A DNA stretch of 42,556 nucleotides from an uncultured Pseudomonadota bacterium (GCA_902597385.1 CACJXQ010000013.1:1-42556), one strand, 5' to 3'. Counted from the stretch's first letter, positions 23,787 through 33,933 are shown. Notes: generated from the letters alone by a model not told the origin. Numbers and translations are program-made.

Positions 23787-24932
23787 TTATGATGACTTGG
23801 ATGTTATATAAGCATCTATTGCCCGCGTCTCTTCATCCAAGAAATTAGCTATAGCGCTCCTAAAGTTCTTATCTGTAATCCAGTGGGCGGAATAGGTTTT
23901 AGTGGGAGCAAAGCCACGTTTTAATTTGTGCTCCCCTTGAGCACCAGCATCAAGACATACGAGGCGGTTGTCGATGCAAAACTCAATGGTTCTGTAGTAG
24001 CAAAGCTCAAAGTGGAGCATATTGTAATGCTCTGCGCAGCCCCAGTGTCTGCCATACAAGGTGTCCTCACCAAGGATAGCGAACGCCCCAGCCACATATT
24101 TTTTATCTTTTTTTGCTAAAAAGAGCACAGGTTTCGCATCTGATGTATCCGAAAGAGCAGTAAAAAAATCTAAATTAAGCCTGGGCTCGCCCCATTTTTT
24201 ATAAAAAGTAGAACAATAGAATCCAAAGAAGCTTTCCCATTGTTCTTCACTAATATCTCTGCCAACTGCGATCTCGTAACAAAGGCCGTTTTCCTTCGCA
24301 GCTGCCCTCTCCCTTCTTATCTCCTTACGTCGCTTAGATTTCAGGGTGGACAGGAAGCTTTCAAAGGAGTTAAAGCCTTCGTTGTACCAATGATATTGAC
24401 ATCCAATTCTAATCAGCAGTCCACTGCTTTCGAAAAGTTCTATTTCACTTTCTACTGGGAAAAGGCTGTGCCATGAGGAGATATTATTTTCGATACAAAG
24501 ATTAGTTGTAGCTGAGATCAGTGTTTTTTCTGCAATATTTGTCTCTTCTTCTGAGGCCTTAGCTAACAATCTAGGGCCAGACACGGGTGAAAATGGTGAA
24601 GCTGTCACCAGTTTCGGGTAATATTGTCCTCCGGCTCTTTGATAGGCATCAGCCCAGGCCCAGTCAAAAACAAACTCTCCGTAAGAATTACTTCTAAGAT
24701 ACAGTGGCATCGCGCCCAAGAGCTGTCCTTGACTGCTTCTCAGGGTGACGTGTCTTGGTTCCCAACCTTGGGGTCTCAAGCAATTATAACTCTCTAGGTT
24801 ACGAAGAAAGCTATAGCTTACAAAAGGGTTTCCGTTCGTTAATGAGTTCCATTCGGTTTTTGTCACATCTTCAAGCGAGGAATGGAACTTAAGAGTAGCT
24901 TTTGTTTGCCCGATACTGTTTGGATGGTCCAT
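23787..24932 (-). CDS. FemAB/GNAT-fold protein (PF04339, peptidogalycan biosynthesis-like)
   Basis: A 381-residue protein of the PF04339 family, which has two GNAT-like folds similar to FemAB aminoacyltransferases. The diagnostic opening is NPFVSYSFLRNLE, then GWEPRHVTL, AMPLYLRSNSYGEFVFDWAWADAY and the middle KSKRRKEIRRERA helix. The second half has GAFAILGEDTLYGRHWGC and LHFELCYYRTIEFCI, ending near LDAGAQGEHKLKRGF. Its acceptor is unknown in this family; the peptidogalycan label is only historical. The start is ATG 24932. It lies between DUF1820 (19 bp upstream) and aat (36 bp downstream), so the three probably form an operon. Confidence 0.9.
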   Translation of the reverse strand: MDHPNSIGQTKATLKFHSSLEDVTKTEWNSLTNGNPFVSYSFLRNLESYNCLRPQGWEPRHVTLRSSQGQLLGAMPLYLRSNSYGEFVFDWAWADAYQRAGGQYYPKLVTASPFSPVSGPRLLAKASEEETNIAEKTLISATTNLCIENNISSWHSLFPVESEIELFESSGLLIRIGCQYHWYNEGFNSFESFLSTLKSKRRKEIRRERAAAKENGLCYEIAVGRDISEEQWESFFGFYCSTFYKKWGEPRLNLDFFTALSDTSDAKPVLFLAKKDKKYVAGAFAILGEDTLYGRHWGCAEHYNMLHFELCYYRTIEFCIDNRLVCLDAGAQGEHKLKRGFAPTKTYSAHWITDKNFRSAIANFLDEETRAIDAYITSKSS

Positions 24933-24950
24933 CGCTGGTTTTGTTTTGCG

Positions 24951-25292
24951 CTAGGTTTTTCCCGATTCATGGTTGGGTGTTAGTATCGGAAAAGGAGTTA
25001 CGCTACCAGAGCTTCCGTCAGCCTTAGTAATTTTGCTTTGTCCCATTTTTTCTACCTCATCTATACGCACTACAGAATGCATCGGAATATAGGTCCTTGA
25101 AACATCGGCAAACTCCGATTTCAAGTTTTCTTCGGAAGGATCTACCACCACGCTCGTTTTTTCCCCGAAAACAATCTGTTCGATTTCTATGAATCCGAAC
25201 AGACCGCTTTGATGCACTGTCTTGGCGTATATTTCATATATTTTGCCTTGGTTGTGGAACGTAACTCGATAAATTTTGGTCGTTTCATTCAT
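24951..25292 (-). CDS. DUF1820 family protein
   Basis: A 113-residue protein matching the DUF1820 family of beta- and gammaproteobacteria: KIYRVTFHNQGKIYEIYAK at the start, then LFGFIEIEQIVFGEKTSVVVDPSEE with LKSEFADVSRTYIPMHSVVRIDEV, which is the conserved block. It is probably cytoplasmic with a small SH3-like or hexameric fold, as family naming suggests, but no role is known to me. It starts the DUF1820-FemAB-like-aat minus-strand operon and is divergent from ftsK across 315 bp. Confidence 0.9.
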   Translation of the reverse strand: MNETTKIYRVTFHNQGKIYEIYAKTVHQSGLFGFIEIEQIVFGEKTSVVVDPSEENLKSEFADVSRTYIPMHSVVRIDEVEKMGQSKITKADGSSGSVTPFPILTPNHESGKT

Positions 25293-25607
25293 GTTAAAAT
25301 AGGATATCTTCCGTCAATTAGTGAACACGGTGTTTTGCATTTAGCGCTAAGCACGGGAAATACTAGCAGAACTATGCTCGTTTGGCTTGCATATTCTACT
25401 AATGGATTTCCAAAAAGCGTAGACACTAAATATTACGTTGTAATTCGTCCTGAGATCATCTCAATTTTTTTGACATGAAACCTTTGAAACAGTAGCTTCT
25501 AATGTTCTAGTAGAATTTATGGTTAGTTTGAGAAAAAAACTATTTTCGGTTATCTTACTAGCACTTAGTGGATAAATTAAAGAAAAAGAATTAAATATAA
25601 AGCACCC
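25293..25607. other. Intergenic region between DUF1820 and ftsK
   Basis: About 315 bp with no convincing gene. A plus-strand frame ends here at 25478, but its first half lies antisense to DUF1820 and it has no ribosome site, so I regard it as noise. The right end carries the candidate ftsK promoter described separately. The remainder is AT-rich with no repeat that I can see. Confidence 0.5.
25528..25556 (+). promoter_or_regulatory. Candidate sigma70 promoter for ftsK
   Basis: TTGAGA at 25528-25533 (five of six -35 bases) and TATCTT at 25551-25556 (four of six -10 bases) are separated by exactly 17 bp. A transcript would start about 45 bases before the ftsK ATG. It would drive ftsK and the overlapping lolA. 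Confidence 0.45.
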
Positions 25608-27911
25608 ATGTCCCAGGCAGTGAGAAAACGCAGTGAGCGGCCCAGCCGGTTTACGGGTGGAGTGATATATCGACTCAAAGAAGGTGTGATGATCACTTTG
25701 GGTGGTGTTGCGATGTTTCTATTAGTAAGTCTTCTAACCTACCATCCTGCAGATAATGCTTGGTCTCAAGCTGGTGACAATCTTGGTTACCACAATCTGG
25801 GCGGCGCAGTGGGAGCCTGGTTTTCAGATTTTAGTCTTTATTTCTTTGGACATTTAGCTTTTCTATTTCCCGTGAGTGTTGGTTATCTCGGATGGCTCAC
25901 TTTTAAAGAAGGTTTGGAAGGGTTTTTTTTAAATAGGTATCACGCTCTAGTTCGGTTTGTTGGTCTAATTTTGGCGGTTTTCAATGGAAGCGGCCTTCTT
26001 TGGGTTCGAGGCGGCGGTGTTCTAGCGCTTGAGCCTAGGTCTTCCGGGGGGATACTTGGAGATTTGTACGGAGCACTCGTATCAACCGGATTTGGAGAAG
26101 TAGGGGGAGTTGTGTTGATGTTAGCAGGTTTTCTAGCCGGGATGACATTGCTCACAGGATTATCCTGGCTCAATCTAATGGATAAAAGCGGTACCCTTAC
26201 ATTGGCGGTTTATCGGTATGTAAAATATCAATCTTTGGTGGCCTTTGATTATTTTTATGATTACGTAAAAGGCCGCGCAGCAAGGAAAGAGAGGGTTGCT
26301 GTTGTTAGGCAGGATGCTCTGAAACGCGAACGGCAAAAACCACCGGAGATAAATATAACCTCAGCGGAGATTGCGTTCAGTGAGCGAGCCAAGCTGGAGA
26401 ATCAAGAATCCCTTTTCGGTAAAGAGAAAAATGATCAATTACCGGAGTTGAGTCTGCTTGACCGAAGGGATAGGAGAGATAGTGGCTATTCACAAGATTC
26501 GCTTACTGCCATGTCCAGACAAGTAGAACTGAAACTCGATGATTTTGGTATAGAGGTAAAAGTCGTTTCGGTGCAACCCGGACCAGTAATAACTCGTTTT
26601 GAACTAGAGCCGGCTGCTGGGGTTAAGGCGAGTCGTATAACCAACTTATCAAAAGATTTAGCTAGAGCCCTCTCTGCCATAAGTGTGAGGGTAGTTGAAG
26701 TTATCCCTGGTAAAACCACAATAGGTTTGGAAATTCCCAATCAAAAGCGGGCTACTGTTTTTTTAAGCGATATTTTGAAATCTGATGTATACGAGAGCTT
26801 GCAATCAAAATTGACTATGGCTCTCGGAGAGGATATTTCGGGCCAGCCGGTGGTAGCAGATCTTTCTAAAATGCCACACCTATTAGCTGCCGGAACAACA
26901 GGCTCTGGTAAATCAGTCGCTTTGAATGCCATCATTCTTAGCTTGCTATATAAATCTACACCCAAGGAGGTGCGGTTTATCTTGATCGATCCAAAAATGT
27001 TGGAATTATCGGTCTATGATGGAATACCTTCACTTCTGGCGCCTGTGGTTACAGATATGAAAGATGCAGCAAACGCTTTACGTTGGTGTGTTGCTGAAAT
27101 GGAGAAGCGTTACCGATTAATGGCCGCCCTTGGGGTTCGTAATATTTCTGGATTTAACCGCAAAGTAAAAGATGCCGAAAAGAGTGGAGAGCCTTTGGAC
27201 AATCCACTTCTCGTCGAGGATGGGCTTAGTGAACAATTACAAGCTCTGCCAAGAGTTGTAGTCATTATAGACGAACTTGCAGATTTAATGATGGTGGTTG
27301 GAAAGAAAGTGGAAGACTTGATCGCTAGGTTAGCTCAAAAGGCTAGAGCTTCTGGAATTCATCTGATTTTAGCGACTCAGAGGCCCTCTGTAGATGTGAT
27401 TACTGGATTGATAAAGGCGAACATACCAAGTCGAATAGCCTTTCAAGTTTCGTCAAGAGTCGATTCTAGGACAATTCTCGATCAAATGGGGGCTGAGCAT
27501 TTGTTGGGTCACGGCGATATGCTCTATCTTCCGCCTGGGACGAGTATACCCACGAGAGTTCATGGTGCGTTTGTCTCTGATGATGAGGTGCACAAAGTGG
27601 TCGATAGATTGAAAAAATCTGGCGAACCAGAGTACGAGGATTCAGTCTTAAATGGAGACCTAAGTGAGCTGTCGGGAGCGACGATGGGTGACTTAGATTT
27701 AGATTCGGAACAAGATGAACTCTACGATCAAGCTGTTCAAATTGTCCTGGAAACCAGAAAAGCATCTGTATCGGGAATACAGCGACGCTTGAAGATTGGG
27801 TATAATCGAGCAGCTAGGATGGTGGAATCAATGGAGGCGGCAGGTTTGGTGGGCGAGTTGCAAGCTAGTGGTACTCGTGAGGTGTTGGTTCCCCCGCCCA
27901 ATGACTCATGA
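25608..27911 (+). CDS. ftsK: DNA translocase FtsK
   Basis: A 767-residue septal DNA pump coupling chromosome dimer resolution to division. The N-terminus has about four transmembrane segments (residues about 25-200), then a short linker (about 220-290) and the RecA-like motor: the alpha/beta domain around [23 protein letters not shown], Walker A TTGSGKS near 431-437, and Walker [14 protein letters not shown]. The C-terminal winged-helix gamma domain (about 700-762, [24 protein letters not shown]) recognises KOPS sequences and activates XerD. The linker is much shorter than in E. coli FtsK, which is normal outside the enterics. Its stop overlaps the lolA start (ATGA). Confidence 0.97.
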   Translation: MSQAVRKRSERPSRFTGGVIYRLKEGVMITLGGVAMFLLVSLLTYHPADNAWSQAGDNLGYHNLGGAVGAWFSDFSLYFFGHLAFLFPVSVGYLGWLTFKEGLEGFFLNRYHALVRFVGLILAVFNGSGLLWVRGGGVLALEPRSSGGILGDLYGALVSTGFGEVGGVVLMLAGFLAGMTLLTGLSWLNLMDKSGTLTLAVYRYVKYQSLVAFDYFYDYVKGRAARKERVAVVRQDALKRERQKPPEINITSAEIAFSERAKLENQESLFGKEKNDQLPELSLLDRRDRRDSGYSQDSLTAMSRQVELKLDDFGIEVKVVSVQPGPVITRFELEPAAGVKASRITNLSKDLARALSAISVRVVEVIPGKTTIGLEIPNQKRATVFLSDILKSDVYESLQSKLTMALGEDISGQPVVADLSKMPHLLAAGTTGSGKSVALNAIILSLLYKSTPKEVRFILIDPKMLELSVYDGIPSLLAPVVTDMKDAANALRWCVAEMEKRYRLMAALGVRNISGFNRKVKDAEKSGEPLDNPLLVEDGLSEQLQALPRVVVIIDELADLMMVVGKKVEDLIARLAQKARASGIHLILATQRPSVDVITGLIKANIPSRIAFQVSSRVDSRTILDQMGAEHLLGHGDMLYLPPGTSIPTRVHGAFVSDDEVHKVVDRLKKSGEPEYEDSVLNGDLSELSGATMGDLDLDSEQDELYDQAVQIVLETRKASVSGIQRRLKIGYNRAARMVESMEAAGLVGELQASGTREVLVPPPNDS

Positions 27912-28528
27912 ATTTGATATTTACTTTAGTGTCTCTGGTTATTTGTGATCAAATTTCAGCATCTCCAAAGTTTTTTGACTACCTAGATGGTATTGAATCA
28001 CTTGAAGCAAATTTTCTGCAGGAAATCACCGACCAAGATGGAGTTGTGCTGGAGACATCGCAAGGGTCTCTAAAGATTAAAAAACCGAACAAGTATAAAT
28101 GGGTATATTTTTCTCCTATAGAGCAAGAAATTGTTAGCAACGGAGATAAAATTTGGATTCATGATCCTGAGTTGGAACAGGTTGTGGTGCGAGACACTCT
28201 TGACTCAGATCCGAATATGTTGGATTTTATTTTCGAGGATCCGAGAGTTATAGAAAAAACTTATTCTATTAAGCCTTTATTGGAGGAGGGCGAAGTAGAA
28301 GAGAAATTTTTGCTGATTCATCTAGAGGAAGCGTCAGCAATTTTCGAGAAGGCATATGTGAGCTTTAAAAATAGGATTATAGATGAGGTTCATGTAATAA
28401 CCGGGGTAGATCGCACTTTAAAAATTCGATTAAAAGGGGTAAGGAAAAATACTGAAATTAGAGCGCAGGAGTTTGAATTTGTTCCCTCCAAGGGTACTGA
28501 TGTTGTAAGGGAACTCACTCCTCAATAG
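27908..28528 (+). CDS. lolA: Outer-membrane lipoprotein carrier LolA
   Basis: LolA is the periplasmic chaperone that accepts lipoproteins from the Lol exporter and passes them to LolB. The 206-residue precursor has a short signal peptide ([18 protein letters not shown]). The mature part has the family pattern: [57 protein letters not shown] and IRLKGVRKN near the end. Some members have an aromatic-rich cavity, as suggested here by KYKWVYF. ATG 27908 overlaps the ftsK stop by 4 bp. The ftsK-lolA pair is conserved in gammaproteobacteria; the usual rarA between lolA and serS is missing. Confidence 0.95.
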   Translation: MNLIFTLVSLVICDQISASPKFFDYLDGIESLEANFLQEITDQDGVVLETSQGSLKIKKPNKYKWVYFSPIEQEIVSNGDKIWIHDPELEQVVVRDTLDSDPNMLDFIFEDPRVIEKTYSIKPLLEEGEVEEKFLLIHLEEASAIFEKAYVSFKNRIIDEVHVITGVDRTLKIRLKGVRKNTEIRAQEFEFVPSKGTDVVRELTPQ

Positions 28529-28569
28529 AGCGGATTTCAGATCGCTCTCATAAGGGAAATTTAGGAAAA

Positions 28570-29844
28570 ATGTTAGATATCAGAAAACTTCGCACTGACT
28601 TAAAAACCATTGCCACCGAATTGGAGCGGCGAGGTTTTATTTTTGATGAGGCTAAGTGGGAAGAGTTAGAAGGTCGACGAAAAGAGCTTCAGGTGGAATT
28701 AGAGAGAGTTCAAGAATCTAGAAATAAGACGAGCAAAGAAATTGGCGTTGCTAAGTCGACGGGTGTTGATATAGGAGAGATGCTTTCTTCGGTAGAAAAT
28801 CTTTCAGATTCGTTGAAAGGTTTGAATAAAAAGCTTGATGCGGTGCAAGATTCTCTGAATGACTTCCTTATGCGAATTCCAAATTCTCCAGATCCCTCTG
28901 TTCCTACTGGAAATTCAGAAAAAGAGAACATTCAAATCAGAACGTATGGAACTAAACCTTCTTTCAATTTTAAATTAAAAGATCATGTCGAAATCGGTGA
29001 GGGTTTGGGACAGATTGACTTCAATTCAGCGGCTAAACTTTCCGGCGCTAGATTTGTAGTGTTGACTGGTCCGATAGCAAGACTCCAGCGCGCATTAATA
29101 CAATTTATGATGGATGTCCACGTTAGCGAACATGCCTACCAAGAGATATATGTGCCGTTTTTGGTAAACGAGCAGACTATGAGAGGGACTGGCCAGTTGC
29201 CGAAGTTTTCTGATGATTTATTCTTGGTCAACCTTCAGGAACTCTTTCTTATACCAACCGCGGAAGTGCCGGTTACTGGCTTGGTCAGAGATATGATTTT
29301 AGGAAAGGACGATTTACCTATGAAGTATGTCTGTCATTCACCCTGTTTTAGAAGCGAGGCTGGCTCATACGGCAAAGATACCCGAGGAATGATTAGGCAG
29401 CACCAATTTGAGAAGGTAGAGTTGGTTCAGATCGTCAAACCGGAAGAGTCAGGCCAGGCCTTAGAAGCATTGACCAAGAATGCGGAGGTTATTCTTCAGC
29501 GCCTTGAATTGCCATACAGAGTGGTGGAACTGTGTACAGGAGATTTAGGGTTCTCAGCATCGAAGACCTATGATCTAGAGGTGTGGTTGCCGTCTCAGCA
29601 GACTTATCGGGAAATATCGTCTTGTAGTAATTTTAAAGATTTTCAGGCCAGGCGTTTGAAAGCGAGATGGAAAAACCCAGAAGGCAGAGTTGAGTTCCTA
29701 CACACCATTAATGGCTCTGGTGTGGCGGCAGGACGAGCCTTAGTAGCGATTTTGGAAAACTACCAGCAAGAGGATGGTAGTGTGGGAATTCCAAAGGTGC
29801 TACGGCCATACATGAGTGGGGAAAAAACTATCCATCACTTGTGA
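28570..29844 (+). CDS. serS: Seryl-tRNA synthetase
   Basis: A 424-residue class II synthetase. Residues 1-110 form the N-terminal antiparallel coiled coil that grips the long variable arm of tRNA-Ser (charged heptad-like [20 protein letters not shown]). The catalytic domain has motif 2 [21 protein letters not shown] and motif 3 [19 protein letters not shown]. The TAEVP serine-binding loop is present (PTAEVPVTG). ATG 28570 follows lolA by 41 bp with a weak AGGA ribosome site. A serine tRNA gene (UGA anticodon) lies 2.6 kb downstream in the same window, probably by coincidence. Confidence 0.98.
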   Translation: MLDIRKLRTDLKTIATELERRGFIFDEAKWEELEGRRKELQVELERVQESRNKTSKEIGVAKSTGVDIGEMLSSVENLSDSLKGLNKKLDAVQDSLNDFLMRIPNSPDPSVPTGNSEKENIQIRTYGTKPSFNFKLKDHVEIGEGLGQIDFNSAAKLSGARFVVLTGPIARLQRALIQFMMDVHVSEHAYQEIYVPFLVNEQTMRGTGQLPKFSDDLFLVNLQELFLIPTAEVPVTGLVRDMILGKDDLPMKYVCHSPCFRSEAGSYGKDTRGMIRQHQFEKVELVQIVKPEESGQALEALTKNAEVILQRLELPYRVVELCTGDLGFSASKTYDLEVWLPSQQTYREISSCSNFKDFQARRLKARWKNPEGRVEFLHTINGSGVAAGRALVAILENYQQEDGSVGIPKVLRPYMSGEKTIHHL

Positions 29845-29853
29845 TTTTTACTG

Positions 29854-30036
29854 TTATATGAGGTTCATTAAGAGCAATACGAATGCCGCCACCAATGCTA
29901 TGGGAACCAAGAACCCTTCCCAATCACCTTTTTCCGCTTCTGGGCTCTCTTTCATCATCCTTTTTGCGTTAGGAAACAGCAGAAGGATCATTCCGCCAAT
30001 CAGTATTGCTGAGCCTATTTTCATAAAGAGTTCCAC
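29854..30036 (-). CDS. Small conserved-looking membrane protein (60 aa)
   Basis: The product has two transmembrane helices (MKIGSAILIGGMILLLFPNA and FLVPIALVAAFVLLLMNLI) joined by a charged loop with RMMKESPEAEKGDWEG, a compact two-helix hairpin protein. The start is GTG 30036 or ATG 30024; ATG gives the cleaner first helix. I recall unnamed proteins of this type near serS or BI-1-like genes in gammaproteobacteria, but I cannot name a family. It is convergent with serS with only 9 bp between stops. Confidence 0.65.
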   Translation of the reverse strand: MELFMKIGSAILIGGMILLLFPNAKRMMKESPEAEKGDWEGFLVPIALVAAFVLLLMNLI

Positions 30037-30054
30037 AGTTTTCTTAGCCTACTA

Positions 30055-30094
30055 ACTCTAGCAGGACCCTGGAGGGAGCCCTACTAGAGTTTTT
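30055..30094 (+). terminator. Intrinsic-terminator-like hairpin
   Basis: ACTCTAG at 30055-30061 pairs with CTAGAGT at 30084-30090, an AGG/CCT pair extends the stem after one mismatch, and TTTTT follows at 30090-30094. The T-run is on the plus strand only, so it could end transcripts reading rightward past serS. It lies just downstream of the BI-1 gene (minus), for which it would be a hairpin without a U-tract. Confidence 0.45.
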
Positions 30095-30113
30095 GCAGAC
30101 TCTCGAATCATTA

Positions 30114-30779
30114 TCAGTCGTTGCTTGCGAAACCCAAGAGATGGAGCAGACTTACAAACAAGTTAAAAATGGTCATATAAAGACCAACAGTTGCTAAAAC
30201 ATAGTTGTCCTGACCGCCATGAACCATTTGACTTGTCTCATAGAGAAGAAAACCGCTCATTAGCATCACTACAGTGGCAGAAATAGCCAAGCTAAAAGCT
30301 GGGATTCCTAAGAAAATGTTGACTAAAGAGGCGGCTAGCACAACTAGAAAGCCCGTTGCCAAAAAACCACCCATGAAGTTAAAGTTTCGCCTAGTGGTTA
30401 GAGCATATCCAGAAAGCGCGAAAAAAATAACACCGGTTCCTCCGAGAGCTGTTGCTACTATTTGAGGACCATTTGGTAGGGATAAATACATGCTGAGCAG
30501 AGGCCCTAAGCCTAGACCCAAGAGGCCCGTTATTCCGAAAACCACCCCAATGCCGGAAGTTGAATTTGCAGTTCGAGGTAAAACAAACCACATCAAAACT
30601 ATAGCTCCCCCAAGCGAGAGTAAATAAGTCATGGGTGGCAACCTTAAAAAGACTGATAGAGTGGCAGTGACGGCACTGAAAACCAGCGTCATTGCTAACA
30701 ACATGTAGGTGTTGCGAATTAGTTTGTTGGTAGCTAGTATCTTAGCTTCTACTTGAGTACTTACTGTATTTCCTTGCAT
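30114..30779 (-). CDS. Bax inhibitor-1 / YccA family membrane protein
   Basis: A 221-residue inner-membrane protein with about seven transmembrane helices, of the BI-1 (TMBIM) superfamily. Family features are the N-terminal VLATNKLIRNTYMLLAMTLVFSAV-type segment (here LATNKLIRNTYMLLAMTLVF), GIGVVFGITGLLGLGLGP, GYALTTRRNFNFMGGFL and the final YMTIFNLFVSLLHLLGF. The two Asp expected in the last helix region of the calcium-leak channel subgroup are not evident beyond GGQDNYV. E. coli YccA modulates FtsH proteolysis; whether this protein does is unknown. It is divergent from the aldehyde dehydrogenase gene. Confidence 0.92.
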   Translation of the reverse strand: MQGNTVSTQVEAKILATNKLIRNTYMLLAMTLVFSAVTATLSVFLRLPPMTYLLSLGGAIVLMWFVLPRTANSTSGIGVVFGITGLLGLGLGPLLSMYLSLPNGPQIVATALGGTGVIFFALSGYALTTRRNFNFMGGFLATGFLVVLAASLVNIFLGIPAFSLAISATVVMLMSGFLLYETSQMVHGGQDNYVLATVGLYMTIFNLFVSLLHLLGFASND

Positions 30780-30962
30780 TATCGGTTTCTCCTGTGCAGA
30801 TTAGCCATATCAATGATTATTCAAAATACGCCTAATATGATAGATCTGTTTAGGGAAAATTCAACTTTTTTACAATAAAAAGATTGGAACTTTGTGGCAA
30901 AATGAAACTTTGTGCCTTAATTCATAATGTGAATGGTGAGAATAGCCAAGTTGGAGGAACAA

Positions 30963-32417
30963 ATGGAGAGTGAGTTGGAAAAAGGAGAGACAAAAGGCTT
31001 GCTGGAAAAGGAACTTCAGAACCTTATTAAGAAACAAAGAGCAGCGGCGCTCTCTGAAGGGATAAACATTGAGCGTAGGATGAATAGGATTGATAGGGTG
31101 ATTTCTCTCCTAGTAGAAAATTCCGAAAAAATAGTAAATGCGCTTAAAGAAGACTTCGGACATAGGAGTCCCGAGGGTAGTTTGGCTACTGATATTTTTG
31201 GAACTCTTTCATCTTTAAAATACGCAAAAAGAAACCTGAGGAAGTGGGCTCGGCCTTCGAAAAGACGTTCTTTGTTCCCTTTGGGTGTGTTCGGAGCCAG
31301 AACCCGAATAGAATACCAGCCGTTGGGCAGTGTCGGGGTGATAGTTCCATGGAATTTCCCGTTCAATTTAGCATTTGGCCCTCTGGGGAGTATTTTTTCT
31401 GCCGGTAACCGAGTGATTATAAAACCATCAGAGTTTACCCCAGCGAGTTCTCATTTGACCAAAAACCTGGTTTTGGAATACTTCGAGGAAGAAGAGGTTT
31501 TTGTGGTTATTGGTGGGCCCGAGATAGGAGTCACCTTTTGCAGTCAACCTTTTGACCATCTTTTGTTCACGGGCTCTACCTCTGTTGCTCCAAGCATCCT
31601 GAGATCTGCAGCAGAAAATCTTGTGCCGGTGACTTTGGAGCTAGGCGGAAAATCGCCAGTGATTGTCTCAGATACCGCGGATTTGAAAACAACGGCCATG
31701 CGTATCATGGCAGGAAAAACTCTTAATGCTGGTCAAATTTGTTTGGCGCCTGATTATCTACTAGTAGATAAGAAAGTATCAGAAACATTGGTCCGCGAAC
31801 TCAAGTTAGCTACAAAACATATGTTCCCCACTATGATCAATAATCCAGATTATAGCTCTATTATCAACCAGCGACATCGAGATCGATTAAACTCCCTTCT
31901 TGATGATGCGGAACGGAAGGGCGCAGATTTGATAGCATTGAAACCCGAAGGCGAAAATTTTCTAACTGAGCGTCAAGGTAAAATGCCTCCCTATCTTGTG
32001 CTATCCACAAGTGGTGATATGGCAATCATGACTGATGAGATTTTTGGGCCTATATTACCTATAATCGAATACAACCATATACAGGAAGCGATCTCTTTCA
32101 TAAATGAACGTCCTCGGCCCTTAGGATTGTATTTTTTCGGCTCGAATAAGAGTGAAGAGAAGGCGGTTGTTCAAGGTACTGTGTCCGGCGGGGTAGCTAT
32201 TAACGACGTGATCGCTCATATAATGCAAGATGATGCTCCTTTTGGCGGAGTGGGCGATTCAGGCACGGGCTCCTATCATGGCTATGAAGGGTTTATAAAC
32301 TTTAGCCATAGCAAAACTGTCTTCTCCCAAACACCTTATGAATTTCCGTTAAAAATTACTCGTCCACCTTATGGCGCGGGTATTCGTCGTTTTTTGGACA
32401 TTATGATAAGGAAGTAG
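30963..32417 (+). CDS. Aldehyde dehydrogenase (coniferyl aldehyde dehydrogenase-like)
   Basis: A 484-residue NAD(P)-dependent aldehyde dehydrogenase oxidising an aldehyde to its acid. Catalytic residues are clear: Cys260 in GQIC, Glu226 in LELGGKSP, and the Asn of PWNFPF at 130-135; the coenzyme motif FTGST is at 202-206. The protein lacks an N-terminal extension and ends with a hydrophobic basic tail, like the class 3 / CalB group. The CalB name is a similarity label; the substrate could be another fatty or aromatic aldehyde. ATG 30963 is chosen because GGAGG (30953-30957) lies five bases upstream; ATG 30933 has no such site. Confidence 0.9.
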   Translation: MESELEKGETKGLLEKELQNLIKKQRAAALSEGINIERRMNRIDRVISLLVENSEKIVNALKEDFGHRSPEGSLATDIFGTLSSLKYAKRNLRKWARPSKRRSLFPLGVFGARTRIEYQPLGSVGVIVPWNFPFNLAFGPLGSIFSAGNRVIIKPSEFTPASSHLTKNLVLEYFEEEEVFVVIGGPEIGVTFCSQPFDHLLFTGSTSVAPSILRSAAENLVPVTLELGGKSPVIVSDTADLKTTAMRIMAGKTLNAGQICLAPDYLLVDKKVSETLVRELKLATKHMFPTMINNPDYSSIINQRHRDRLNSLLDDAERKGADLIALKPEGENFLTERQGKMPPYLVLSTSGDMAIMTDEIFGPILPIIEYNHIQEAISFINERPRPLGLYFFGSNKSEEKAVVQGTVSGGVAINDVIAHIMQDDAPFGGVGDSGTGSYHGYEGFINFSHSKTVFSQTPYEFPLKITRPPYGAGIRRFLDIMIRK

Positions 32418-32489
32418 AGGCGGGTTATTTATCTAAAGATTGTTCCTTCTCTCCTTTGATAAATTTGGTAGAATGCAACAAATTGGTTA

Positions 32490-32579
32490 GGAGAGATGGC
32501 AGAGCGGTTGAATGCACTGGTCTTGAAAACCAGCAAGGGTTAACGCCCTTCCAGGGTTCGAATCCCTGTCTCTCCGCCA
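32490..32579 (+). tRNA. tRNA-Ser (anticodon UGA)
   Basis: A 90-nt gene including an encoded CCA. The acceptor stem GGAGAGA (32490-32496) pairs with TCTCTCC (32569-32575); the anticodon stem CTGGT/ACCAG encloses the loop CTTGAAA, giving anticodon TGA at 32524-32526. A long variable arm, the T-loop GGTTCGAATCC and discriminator G fit class II tRNA-Ser, which reads UCA codons (and others by wobble). A -10-like TAGAAT at 32469-32474 lies upstream and a T-run follows at 32581-32587. Its 3' end is repeated at 34990. Confidence 0.97.
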
Positions 32580-32583
32580 CTTT
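32571..32583 (+). repeat. Direct repeat copy 1 (3' end of tRNA-Ser; possible attL)
   Basis: TCTCCGCCACTTT, covering the last nine bases of tRNA-Ser with its CCA and the four bases after it. An identical 13-mer is at 34990-35002 in the same orientation, 2.4 kb downstream. This is the geometry left when an element integrates at a tRNA 3' end. Confidence 0.7.
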
Positions 32584-32878
32584 TTTTGTGTTCCAAGAAA
32601 CTTATTGATTATTAGCAGAGTAGGTCACCTGTCCAAGGGTTACCAGCAATTTATTCGTGTCACCTTGCAGCTTGAGGTGTCTGGATTCCAGAGGATTGGT
32701 GAGGGACTTTCTAGTGGGTTAAATCTGAAATTCTCTGATGGCTATCCCTATCTCTGAGTTATCGTCTATTCTTCCTCCGAGTCCCCATCATATCCGGTGC
32801 TTTATCCAGGAATGATGCTTAGTTAAATATTGGTTGTGAATATTGCTCATATAATTGTTCTAGGGTACATTGGTTTCC
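32584..32878. other. Islet left flank without a confident gene
   Basis: About 295 bp. An unsupported 50-codon frame (TTG 32605 to TGA 32755-32757) and a short inverted repeat (CACCT 32661-32665 with AGGTG 32675-32679) are visible, but nothing I can name. No integrase or excisionase remnant is recognisable. It must hold the promoter for the luciferase-like oxidoreductase. Confidence 0.4.
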
Positions 32879-33895
32879 ATGAAATTTGGTATATGTGCGG
32901 ATTTTCGAAATCCAAAAAAATGGTATCGACCGGCACCTTCTTTATACAACTCCCTCATAGATCAGATTGTTCTGGCCGAAAAGTTAGGATTCGAAAATTG
33001 TTGGCTAACTGAGCATCACTTTACGGAAGACGGCTACAATCCTTCCTTGTTGGCAGCAGCGTCAGCTATAGCTTCCCGTACTGAAACCATTCGAATCGGC
33101 TCCTTTATTCTCTTGTTGCCATTTATATCTCCGCTAAGGGCTGCAGAAGACATTTCTTTTGTGGATATATTGTCAAACGGTAGATTCGATTTTGGTGTAG
33201 GGCAGGGCTATTCGTTTCATGAATTCAATGGATTTTGTATAAGTCGTACCGAGAGGGGAGCCCGATATAAAGAGAATCTCAATGTAATTAAGAGACTATT
33301 CACCGAAAGATCAGTAACTCATGAAGGTAAGTTTTCTAACCTTAAAGAAGCTAGGCTATCGCCTAAGCCGGTGCAGAAGCCTCATCCGCCGATCTGGGTC
33401 GGCGCTCGCGGGCCAAAGGCAATTCAAAGAGCGGCAGAGGACGGATATAACTTGATAGCCACTTTTGGAAAGGATCCCGCGCCATTGTACGTAGAGACAC
33501 TTAAAAAATGTGGACGGGATCCGAAAGATTTCAGAATCGGACAGCTAAGAATGGTTTACCTAGCGGACGATGAGGACCAAGCTTGGAGTGAAGTCCAAGA
33601 GCATTTATTTCATGCTATCGATTTTTATACAGATATAGTAACGGATGCTCTTGATGCTGAAGGAGACGAGAATTACGGTATAGTGAAAAAGCCAGAGGAA
33701 ATAAGACATTCTCCGCTTAAAGACGTTGTGATGGTTGGCAGTCCGTCAGTTGTGCAAAAAAAAATGCGGCACTTCGTAGATAATTTTGATTGCACGGATC
33801 TAGTGGTTTATATGCAGTTCCCTGGGCTTGATATAGCGAAGGCCAACTATTCTATGGAGTTATTTTCCAAGCATATAATGCCTATGTTTAAGTAA
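32879..33895 (+). CDS. Luciferase-like (LLM class) flavin-dependent oxidoreductase
   Basis: A 338-residue TIM-barrel monooxygenase-type protein of the bacterial luciferase superfamily, using reduced FMN or F420. Supporting features: the opening MKFGICADFRNPKKW, LGFENCWLTEHHF with the conserved His pair, IGSFILLLPFISPLRAAEDI, the NGRFDFGVGQGY loop, SPKPVQKPHPPIWVGARGPKA and the closing VGSPSVVQKKM. Length is normal. The substrate cannot be predicted. ATG 32879 is the best start; TTG 32870 would add three residues. It lies inside the tRNA-flanked islet, convergent with the PanB-like gene. Confidence 0.88.
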   Translation: MKFGICADFRNPKKWYRPAPSLYNSLIDQIVLAEKLGFENCWLTEHHFTEDGYNPSLLAAASAIASRTETIRIGSFILLLPFISPLRAAEDISFVDILSNGRFDFGVGQGYSFHEFNGFCISRTERGARYKENLNVIKRLFTERSVTHEGKFSNLKEARLSPKPVQKPHPPIWVGARGPKAIQRAAEDGYNLIATFGKDPAPLYVETLKKCGRDPKDFRIGQLRMVYLADDEDQAWSEVQEHLFHAIDFYTDIVTDALDAEGDENYGIVKKPEEIRHSPLKDVVMVGSPSVVQKKMRHFVDNFDCTDLVVYMQFPGLDIAKANYSMELFSKHIMPMFK

Positions 33896-33933
33896 AAAAT
33901 CGATTTCGCCTGCTTTCTTTAAAATGTAGAAAA

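Noticed and set aside
25209-25478. Plus-strand 89-codon frame upstream of ftsK
   Set aside because: Its first part is antisense to DUF1820, which is a known family, and it has no ribosome site or recognisable motif.
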